A DNA stretch of 46,117 nucleotides from Methylobacterium jeotgali (lineage in GTDB: Bacteria; Pseudomonadota; Alphaproteobacteria; Rhizobiales; Beijerinckiaceae). This document shows positions 40,562-46,117 of this stretch, piece after piece. Made by a program: the position numbers and the translations under genes. The stretch is taken from the NCBI RefSeq assembly GCF_022179345.1, contig NZ_BPQR01000012.1, positions 1-46,117 on the forward strand, in the 5' to 3' direction. The notes under the pieces were generated by a model. The model saw only the letters and a program-made list of their open reading frames with translations, was not told the DNA's origin and did not search any database. Each line of letters starts with the position of its first letter. Position 1 is the first letter of the stretch.

Positions 40562-41284
40562 GTGTCGGCTCGCGGTCTCGGTCCGCTGCTTGCTGTTCTG
40601 TCGATCCTCGCGGCGGGGCCCGCGGGCGCCGTCTCGGGAGGCGCCGAGGTGCCGGAGGACGGCACCACGGTGATGGTCCTGTCCTCGAAGGGCGGCGTCT
40701 GCACCGGCATCGTGGTGGCGCAGGCGGCCGTGCTCACCGCCGCCCACTGCGCGGCCGCGGGCGCCGAGCATCGGGTCCACTACCGGGAGGGGGGGCAGCC
40801 CGTCCTCGCCGAGGTCGCGGGGCGCGCGGTCCATCCCGGCTACGATGCCGGGGCCGTCGCCGGGCGCCGCCGCTCGATCGACCTCGCGCTTCTGCGCCTC
40901 GAAAGGCCCCTGCCCGGCCGCTTCCGGCCGGCGACGCTCGCGATCGACGCGCCCAACGCCGGAGCGTCGGCGCTGCTCGCGGGCTACGGCGAGACCGCCG
41001 GCGGCGGCCCCCGCAGCACGGGGACGCTGCGGGCCCTGCCCCTCACGGTCGTCGAGCCCTACGGCCCGAGCCGCATCCTGCTCTGGCTCCGGGCCGCCGC
41101 GGGTGCCAGCGCCTGCCGGGGCGACAGCGGCGGGCCGGTGAGCGTGGACGGATCGGTCGCGGCGGTCTCGGCCTGGTCCGGCGGCACCTGCGGCAGCCTC
41201 GTGCAGGGCGTGCGCGTCGGCCCGCAGCGAGGCTGGATCGACGGGACGCTCAGTGGCTGGGGCCTCTCCGCAGTCTGGCGCTAG
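40562..41284 (+). CDS. Secreted trypsin-like serine protease, first of tandem pair
   Basis: A 240-residue chymotrypsin-fold protease with signal peptide (GLGPLLAVLSILAAGPAGA). The triad is complete: His62 in VLTAAHC, Asp107 in IDLALLRL and Ser189 in CRGDSGGP. It resembles the S1 family common in Methylobacterium rather than phage proteases. Annotated start is a GTG at 40562 since the in-frame alternatives lack a signal sequence; a ribosome site is weak. It runs against the GTA genes and lies directly between the connector (divergent) and the second protease, 90 bases upstream of it. Confidence 0.85.
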   Translation: MSARGLGPLLAVLSILAAGPAGAVSGGAEVPEDGTTVMVLSSKGGVCTGIVVAQAAVLTAAHCAAAGAEHRVHYREGGQPVLAEVAGRAVHPGYDAGAVAGRRRSIDLALLRLERPLPGRFRPATLAIDAPNAGASALLAGYGETAGGGPRSTGTLRALPLTVVEPYGPSRILLWLRAAAGASACRGDSGGPVSVDGSVAAVSAWSGGTCGSLVQGVRVGPQRGWIDGTLSGWGLSAVWR

Positions 41285-41374
41285 GAAGCGGCGGCCGCCC
41301 CCGGAACCCAGGCTTGGCCGGAAGACTGCCTTGGTCTACGGTTCCCGACGACACGCCCGCCACGGGAGACAGGC

Positions 41375-42244
41375 ATGGTCGCTCATCTTCTCCGGCGGGT
41401 CGTGCTCGGCGCGACCCTCGGGCTCCTCGGCCCCATCCTGCCGGCCCAGGCGGTCATCCAGGGCGAGGTCTCGCGCAACCCCAACGGGGCCCGCGCCTTC
41501 GTGGTGCGCATCGAGAGCACGCAAGGGGAGATCTGCTCCGGCACGCTAATCGCGCCGGATCTCGTGCTCACCGCCGCGCACTGCGTGATGCATCAGGCGG
41601 GCTACAGCGTCGTCACCGTCGACCGGGCCTTCCGGCAGCATCGCGTACAGGCGATCGCCGCCTCGATGCATCCCGATTTCGTGCCCGGCACGACGCCCGA
41701 GGACCAGCCCGGCATCGACCTCGCGCTGATCAAGCTCGCCGAGCCGGTGAGCGGCGACTTCGTGCCCCTCGATCCCCGCGGCGCCGGCTCGATCGCCACC
41801 GGCGACAGCGTGCACATCGCGGGCTTCGGCGTCGTCGCCGAGAACCGCCGCAACACCGCCCGGACGCTCCGGGAGGCGAACCTCGTCTCGATCGGCTCGC
41901 TGCAGGTCGCCAACCGGGTCACGGTGGTGACGGACCGGCGCCGCTTCGCGGAGACGGCGGGTGCCGGTGCGTGCCTGGGCGATTCCGGCGGCCCGATCCT
42001 GCGGGGCGGGCCCGGCGGCTACCAGATCGTCGGCGTGGTGAGCTGGTCGAGCGGCGCCCTCCAGCAGAACGGGCGCACCCGCACCGCCTGCGGCGGCTTC
42101 ACGGCGGTGACGCCGGTGGCCGAGCACGCGGGCTGGATCGCCTCGCGGGCGGCCGAGCTCGCCCGCATCCAGGTCGGCGACGCGATGCCCGCCCGGGGCC
42201 ACCGCTCCGACTGGATGTCCCGGCCCGGCCGCCAGCGCCGCTGA
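41375..42244 (+). CDS. Secreted trypsin-like serine protease, second of tandem pair
   Basis: A 289-residue S1 protease with a signal peptide (RRVVLGATLGLLGPILPAQA). Catalytic residues His69 (VLTAAHC), Asp115 (GIDLALIKL) and Ser204 (CLGDSGGP) are all present. The C-terminal 25 residues are Arg-rich and not part of the fold. It is similar in plan to the preceding protease but longer, so the two are paralogues. A GGGAGA ribosome site precedes the ATG. It is convergent with the capsid gene and ends in front of a strong hairpin. A role in the extracellular medium or envelope is likely; no role in GTA assembly can be claimed. Confidence 0.88.
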   Translation: MVAHLLRRVVLGATLGLLGPILPAQAVIQGEVSRNPNGARAFVVRIESTQGEICSGTLIAPDLVLTAAHCVMHQAGYSVVTVDRAFRQHRVQAIAASMHPDFVPGTTPEDQPGIDLALIKLAEPVSGDFVPLDPRGAGSIATGDSVHIAGFGVVAENRRNTARTLREANLVSIGSLQVANRVTVVTDRRRFAETAGAGACLGDSGGPILRGGPGGYQIVGVVSWSSGALQQNGRTRTACGGFTAVTPVAEHAGWIASRAAELARIQVGDAMPARGHRSDWMSRPGRQRR

Positions 42245-42268
42245 GGCAACGCGCGCCCGGCGCCGCAC

Positions 42269-42300
42269 CGTCGCGGCCCCGAGATATCGAGGCCGCGACG
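42269..42300. terminator. Strong hairpin between protease and capsid genes
   Basis: CGTCGCGGCCcCGA pairs with TCGaGGCCGCGACG (13 of 14) around the loop gata. It lies 24 bases after the plus-strand protease stop and 8 bases after the minus-strand capsid stop, so it can act on both transcripts. No T-tract is seen on either side. Confidence 0.6.
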
Positions 42301-42308
42301 CGCCTCCA

Positions 42309-43592
42309 TCAGGCGAACTTCAGGAGCTTGATGGCATCGTGGTCCTGGATGCCGCCGCCGACGCGCTTCGTGGTGTAGAACAGCACGTAGGGCTTGGCGG
42401 AATAGGGATCGCGCAGGACCCGCAGGCCGGTGCGGTCGATAACGAGGTAGCCGCGCTTGAAGTCGCCGAAGGCGATCGAGAGGCTGCCGGCGGCGATGTC
42501 GGGCATCGCCTCGGCCTCGACCACCGGGAAACCGAGAAGCGTCGCGGCCCGGTCGGCGGCGAGCGGCGGCTGCCAGAGGTAGTTGCCGTCCGCGTCCTTG
42601 AACTTGCGGATGGCGCTCTGCACCCGCCGGTTCATGACGAAGCTCGCGTTCTGGCGGTAGCCGGCCCGCAGCGCGTAGACGAGGTCGAAGAGCACGTCCG
42701 TCGGGCTGTCGGCGGGGAAGGCGCCGCTGCTACCGGTGGCCACGAACCCGACCTTGCCGGGCACCCAGGCGGCATTCGCGATCGTCTCGTAGCTGAGGAA
42801 GCCCTTCGGCCGGCCGATGCCGTCGCCGGTGACGAAGGCGATGCTCTCCTGCTCGGCGAAGGCGGTCTCGACCTCGTCGGCGAGCCAGGTGTCGAGATCG
42901 ACCGCCGCGTCGTCGAGAAGCGTCTGCGTCGCCGCCGGCATCGCGTAGAGCTCCATGGCCGGGAAGCTCTGCTCGGCGAGCACCGGCGCATCGGTCTGCG
43001 GGCGCGGCGCGGTCTCCGCGACCCAGCCCGCCACCGCCGCGGTCCCAGCGAAGGCCCGCTTGTAGACGCCCCCGGAGATGGCCCGCACCGTGGCGATGGC
43101 GCGGATCGGCGAGAGGTTGGAGAGGCGCGAGAGCACCTCCCGCTCGACGTTCGGCGGCACGAGGTAGCCGCCGTCCGGGCCGGAGCCGGCGCTGAGCGCC
43201 TTCTCCTCGAGGCGCTTCAGGCCGGCGCTCTCGCCGGCCCGGACGTAGAGGTCGAAGGCCGCCTTGTGCTCGGTCATCGCCTCCGGCACGCGCTCGCCAC
43301 TGGAGAGCGGCGGGCGGGCGCGGTCGAGGCTCATCCGGTCGAGGCGGGCGCGGGCGGCGTCGAGGGCGGTGTCGATGCGCGCGAGCTTCTCCTCGGTCAG
43401 CGGATCGCTCCCGATGCGGCCCTCGATCTGGGCGAGGCGCGCGTCGTTCGTCTCCTTGAAGGCCTCGAAGGCGCGGCCGAACTCCTCGATGGCGGCGGCG
43501 ACCGCGGGGTCTGCGGCACCGGCGCCGGCCTTCGACTCGAGGCCAGGAACGGGGGCGTGGGCAGCGGTCTCAATGGCGGCGTGACGGGTCAT
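42309..43592 (-). CDS. HK97-family major capsid protein (orfg5)
   Basis: A 427-residue major capsid precursor. The N-terminal about 110 residues are a charged helical delta (scaffold) domain (EEFGRAFEAFKETNDARLAQ), to be removed by the prohead protease encoded upstream. The mature part begins in the region of SGERVPEAMTEHKAAFDLYV; later features are DGGYLVPPNVEREVLSRLS, AFAEQESIAFVTGDGIGRPK and the C-terminal GVQDHD/DAIKLLKFA region typical of GTA capsids. Length is standard. A 29-base gap separates it from the protease; a hairpin follows its stop. Confidence 0.95.
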   Translation of the reverse strand: MTRHAAIETAAHAPVPGLESKAGAGAADPAVAAAIEEFGRAFEAFKETNDARLAQIEGRIGSDPLTEEKLARIDTALDAARARLDRMSLDRARPPLSSGERVPEAMTEHKAAFDLYVRAGESAGLKRLEEKALSAGSGPDGGYLVPPNVEREVLSRLSNLSPIRAIATVRAISGGVYKRAFAGTAAVAGWVAETAPRPQTDAPVLAEQSFPAMELYAMPAATQTLLDDAAVDLDTWLADEVETAFAEQESIAFVTGDGIGRPKGFLSYETIANAAWVPGKVGFVATGSSGAFPADSPTDVLFDLVYALRAGYRQNASFVMNRRVQSAIRKFKDADGNYLWQPPLAADRAATLLGFPVVEAEAMPDIAAGSLSIAFGDFKRGYLVIDRTGLRVLRDPYSAKPYVLFYTTKRVGGGIQDHDAIKLLKFA

Positions 43593-43621
43593 GGGAACCT
43601 CGGGTTGGCGGAGGAAAGGGG

Positions 43622-44077
43622 TCAGGCGGCGAGGCGCCGGGCGAGGCCGCTGATCTCGGCGGCCAGCGGCCGGGTGACGGGCGCCACGCGGGCGCCGGCC
43701 TGGAGCGGGAAGGTCACGAGGGAGATCTCCCAGAGGTCGACCGCCGCGAGACGCCGCAGGCGCCCCTCCGGAACCGCGCGGAGGGTGCGGAAGCCGATCG
43801 AGAGCCCGTCGAGGGAGCCGTCTTCCATCAGCGCCGCGATCTCGCGGGCCCGCTGCACGGCGAGGTTGAGGCGCCCGGTGACACGCAGGCCGCGGGCATC
43901 CTCGAGAATCGAGAGCCAGCGGCCGATGGGCTCGGCCGGGTCGTGCTGCCAGAGCATGCGCACGCCCGCGATCCCGCGCCGCTGGAGGCTCGCGGCGAAG
44001 GCGCCGGGCGCCACCACGTCGCGGCCGAGATCGGGCACGCCGAAGAGGCTGGCGTAACCGGTGAAGGTGCCGTCCAT
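43622..44077 (-). CDS. HK97-family prohead protease (orfg4)
   Basis: A 151-residue assembly protease of herpesvirus/HK97 type. The proposed catalytic residues are His45 in MLWQHDPAEPIG, Ser93 in GLSIGFRT and Glu117 in DLWEISLVTFP. It cuts the capsid delta domain during maturation. The start GTFTGYASLFGVPDLGRDVV is the family start. It lies 26 bases after the portal gene and 29 bases before the capsid gene. Confidence 0.94.
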   Translation of the reverse strand: MDGTFTGYASLFGVPDLGRDVVAPGAFAASLQRRGIAGVRMLWQHDPAEPIGRWLSILEDARGLRVTGRLNLAVQRAREIAALMEDGSLDGLSIGFRTLRAVPEGRLRRLAAVDLWEISLVTFPLQAGARVAPVTRPLAAEISGLARRLAA

Positions 44078-44103
44078 GGGGGTCTCCGGTGAGGACTTCG
44101 GGT

Positions 44104-45279
44104 TCAGGCGGCGGGCTTCTCGGGCGGGTAGCCCACCGCTTCGCGCTTCTCGGCCTGGGTGAGGAAGTCCGCCCCCTGCACCCGGCGCCAGAGGGATTCG
44201 CGCTCGGGCGCGAGCGCCTCGATGGCGTCGAGGTCCGGCTCCAGCGTCGCGGGGCCGAAGGCGGGCTCCAGCCAGTGGGCGATGGAATCGGCGGTGCGGC
44301 GCACCAGCGGGATCACCGTCTGCCGGTAGAAGGCGCGGTTCGCCTCGGCGTAGTTCGCGTGCGTGCTGTCGCCGGGAAGCCCCAGCATCAGGGGCGGCAC
44401 CCCGAAGGCGAGGGCGATCTCGCGGGCGGCCGCCGCCTTCGCCTCGACGAAGTCCATGTCCTTGGGCGAGAGCGAGAGCGGCTTCCAGTCGAGGCCGCCT
44501 TCGAGCAGCAGCGGCCGCCCGGCATTGCCCGCACCCTGGTAGTTCGCCTCCAGCTCGCCCTTGAGGCGGGCGAACTGCGCGTCGCTCAAGGACGCGCCGG
44601 CGCCGGCCCCGAAGACCAGCGCGCCCGAGGGCCGGGCGGCATTGTCGAGAAGGGCCTTGTTCCAGGCACCGGCGGCGTTGTGGATGTCGAGGGCGACCGC
44701 TGCCGCCTCCATCGGCGAGAGGCCGTAATGGTCGTCGGTCGGGTGGAACAGGCCGAGATGCAGGATCGGCGGGACCGCGCCGGCCGCCTGGTCGTAGCGC
44801 AGGGTGCGCCCGCCGACCGTGTAGTCGTAGGCCGCGGGCCAGCCATCGGCGCCGGGCACGACCTGCATCCGGTCGGGGCGGAGCACGTAGAGCTCGCGGG
44901 GCACGCCGTCGAGGCGTACCGCCTCGAGGTAGGCGTTTCCCGAGACCATTAGGTGGCCGTAGAGGCTCTCCATCAGCCGGGCCCCGCCCTCGCGGGGGTT
45001 CGGCCGGGCGATGAGCGCCGAGAGCGGGTGGGGCTCGCCCGCGGAGGTGCCGGTGAGGATCAGCGGCAGGGAGGCCGCCGCCTCGGCGACGAGCCGCACG
45101 GCGCGATGGACGACGGCGTTGCGCTGGAAGCCCTCCCGAGCGAGCGCCGTGCCGTCGCGGGCGGTCCAGACGGCGCGGGCATCGCCGTAGACCCAGACCG
45201 TGGCTCCCGAGAGCGGCGCCGCCTTCGCCTCCGGCGCGAGGCCGGCCGCCCGCATGAACCGCGACACGAGGTTCGCCAT
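44104..45279 (-). CDS. HK97-family phage portal protein (orfg3)
   Basis: A 391-residue portal protein. Recognised segments are NAVVHRAVRLVAEAAASLPL, GNAYLEAVRLDGVPRELYVL, DDHYGLSPMEAAAVALDIHN and PPLMLGLPGDSTHANYAEAN with the following RAFYRQTVIPLVRR. It forms the dodecameric DNA entry ring. Length fits the GTA family. Its upstream gap (45280-45405) has a long stem-loop, and the small membrane-protein gene and terminase gene precede it. Confidence 0.95.
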   Translation of the reverse strand: MANLVSRFMRAAGLAPEAKAAPLSGATVWVYGDARAVWTARDGTALAREGFQRNAVVHRAVRLVAEAAASLPLILTGTSAGEPHPLSALIARPNPREGGARLMESLYGHLMVSGNAYLEAVRLDGVPRELYVLRPDRMQVVPGADGWPAAYDYTVGGRTLRYDQAAGAVPPILHLGLFHPTDDHYGLSPMEAAAVALDIHNAAGAWNKALLDNAARPSGALVFGAGAGASLSDAQFARLKGELEANYQGAGNAGRPLLLEGGLDWKPLSLSPKDMDFVEAKAAAAREIALAFGVPPLMLGLPGDSTHANYAEANRAFYRQTVIPLVRRTADSIAHWLEPAFGPATLEPDLDAIEALAPERESLWRRVQGADFLTQAEKREAVGYPPEKPAA

Positions 45280-45313
45280 AGGCCGGAGACCTTTCGGATG
45301 GGAGCGGAAACGA

Positions 45314-45350
45314 CGAGAGCCGCGCCCGTCGGTGGACGGGGCGGCTCTCG
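45314..45350. repeat. Long stem-loop upstream of the portal gene
   Basis: CGAGAGCCGCGCCCGTC (45314-45330) pairs with GACGGGGCGGCTCTCG (45335-45350) with one bulged base around a four-base loop. It lies between the small membrane-protein stop and the portal start, within one transcript. No T-tract follows, so it may be a processing or stability element or an attenuator. Confidence 0.55.
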
Positions 45351-45405
45351 AAGGTGGTGGTGCGGCAGTCCCGCTAAGGGAAACCGCTGGGGGGCATGGG
45401 GTCGG

Positions 45406-45657
45406 TCAGACCTTTCGGGCCATGCCCGAGCCCGCATGCACGGCGCGGCGGCGCTGAGCGGAGAGGCGCTTGGCGTTGGCGGCCTCGCGCCAGTTGACGA
45501 TATGGCCCGCCATCCGGTCGAGAACCCACATCACGGCGCTGACCACGATGGCCAGGGCGCAGATGCCGCCGATCAGCACGCCCCAGATGCCCGGCGCGGG
45601 CAGCATCATCAGGCAGACGAGGCCGAACAGGGCCGCGCCGGGAATCCACTTGGCCAT
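45406..45657 (-). CDS. Small membrane protein between terminase and portal
   Basis: An 83-residue protein with two membrane helices (WIPGAALFGLVCLMMLPAPG and ICALAIVVSAVMWVLD) and a basic C-terminal tail (AKRLSAQRRRAVHAG). Small hydrophobic ORFs are found at this spot in GTA clusters of related bacteria, but I do not know a function. A GAGGTGAACG ribosome site lies just before the ATG at 45657. It lies 111 bases from the terminase stop. Confidence 0.7.
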   Translation of the reverse strand: MAKWIPGAALFGLVCLMMLPAPGIWGVLIGGICALAIVVSAVMWVLDRMAGHIVNWREAANAKRLSAQRRRAVHAGSGMARKV

Positions 45658-45768
45658 CGTTCACCTCTCAACAATATTCCTGCAGTCTAGCGGAAGAGCT
45701 TTGACGACAGCTTAATCGAGACGACTGATTTCAACGGGACGAACACGGCTCGGCGCCCGAAATACAAT

Positions 45769-46117
45769 TCATAGTTGTCTTATCCGCGGCTCCGGCCCCG
45801 TCAGCATCAGGTGGGTCAGCGCCCAGACCAGGGCGTCGAGGCGGTCCGGGGAGGCGCCACCGGAGAGGCCGTCCGGTCCGAAGTCGCACATCTCGTCCTC
45901 CAAGAGCGGGAAGGCTCCGGCATGGTGCACGCGCCCCTGCGCATAGAGCAGCGAGACCGGCTCCGCCCGCAGATACTTGCCGCGCGTCGCCCGCACCGGC
46001 ACCACCGGCACGTGAGGGTCGATGCCGGCGACGACCGCCTCCACCATCTCGCCGCCCTGGTTGACCTCGACGACGAGGGCGTCCGCCTCCAGACGGTGGT
46101 AGAGCCCCAGCGCCGCC
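45769..46117 (-). CDS. Terminase large subunit, C-terminal part (partial, runs off the window)
   Basis: The C-terminal about 115 residues of the GTA large terminase (orfg2). Visible are LEADALVVEVNQGGEMV, VVAGIDPHVPVVPVRATRGK, AEPVSLLYAQGRVHHAGAFP, LEDEMCDFG and SPDRLDALVWALTHLML, which together form the RNase-H-like nuclease domain; Asp in RLDALVWA is a catalytic metal ligand. The gene continues beyond 46117, where the ATPase domain must lie. It packages host DNA into the particle by headful cutting. Frame and stop are fixed (TGA at 45769-45771). Confidence 0.9.
   Translation of the reverse strand, partial: AALGLYHRLEADALVVEVNQGGEMVEAVVAGIDPHVPVVPVRATRGKYLRAEPVSLLYAQGRVHHAGAFPLLEDEMCDFGPDGLSGGASPDRLDALVWALTHLMLTGPEPRIRQL

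Larger units (their letters stand above)
25550..46117 (-). mobile_element. RcGTA-like gene transfer agent (domesticated prophage) cluster, left end of terminase cut by the window
   Basis: Minus-strand genes follow the Rhodobacter capsulatus GTA order: terminase (partial), small membrane protein, portal, prohead protease, capsid, connector, head closure, DUF3168, major tail, GTA_gp10 chaperone, second chaperone, short tape measure, DUF2460, DUF2163, NlpC/P60, TIM-barrel tail protein. DUF2793 follows, and GH24 lysozyme with small membrane genes probably supply lysis. No integrase, replication, repressor, small terminase or att site is visible in the window, as expected for a GTA rather than an active phage. 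Insertions break the order at 40562-42244, 36413-38166 and 33495-34205. Whether particles are made is not known from sequence. Confidence 0.88.

Noticed and set aside
25550..46117. Complete active prophage
   Set aside because: Integrase, repressor, replication and att sites are missing from the visible part and the gene order matches a GTA. The region past 46117 is not visible, so this is a judgement and not a proof.
1..46117. CRISPR arrays, tRNA or rRNA genes, insertion sequences
   Set aside because: No regularly spaced repeats, cloverleaf sequences or transposase genes were noticed on either strand.

Overview
This is a high-GC alphaproteobacterial chromosome segment. The gene families present (FeuPQ-type two-component system, CcmI-E-F-H cluster, SWIB-domain protein, Rhizobiales-style gene transfer agent) and the composition point to the Rhizobiales, most likely Methylobacterium or Methylorubrum. 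The genus is inferred, not proven. No rRNA, tRNA, CRISPR array or insertion sequence was seen.

Left part (1-17.7 kb), housekeeping and accessory metabolism. It holds a SWIB-domain protein, an SDR oxidoreductase, a secreted caspase-fold protein lacking both catalytic residues, an EEP-family phosphodiesterase convergent with and overlapping a cardiolipin-synthase-like PLD enzyme, two small uncharacterised proteins, and a membrane MHYT-PAS-GGDEF-EAL c-di-GMP enzyme. A compact sulfonate operon follows (msuE-ssuA-ssuC-ssuB-ssuD-second ssuA), preceded by a leader with two stem-loops. Next come an overlapping NicO-type Ni/Co exporter and DUF1007 pair, and a small secreted protein.

Middle part (17.8-25.2 kb), all on the minus strand. 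A PepSY-like periplasmic protein, a response regulator (FeuP-like) and a histidine kinase (FeuQ-like) form one operon. Its promoter region carries a CTGAAT-N5-CTGAAT direct repeat typical of OmpR/PhoP-family operators. Downstream are the cytochrome c maturation genes ccmI, ccmE, ccmF and ccmH; CcmI has an internal tandem duplication.

Right part (25.5-46.1 kb), a gene transfer agent (GTA) cluster of the Rhodobacter capsulatus type. Read on the minus strand from the window end it holds: terminase (partial), a small membrane protein, portal, prohead protease, HK97 capsid, head-tail connector, head closure, DUF3168, TP901-1 tail tube, two tail chaperones, short tape measure, DUF2460, DUF2163, NlpC/P60 peptidase, the TIM-barrel host-specificity protein, a DUF2793 protein with a C1q-like C-terminus, then a GH24 lysozyme and small membrane proteins (probable lysis functions).

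Three insertions break this order. Two secreted trypsin-like proteases on the opposite strand lie between capsid and connector. An AT-rich parallel beta-helix tailspike gene lies between the chaperone and tape measure. A gamma-glutamylcyclotransferase on the opposite strand lies between DUF2163 and NlpC. The foreign-looking spike inside a domesticated GTA, together with the antisense cargo genes that end in strong hairpins, is the most interesting feature of the window.
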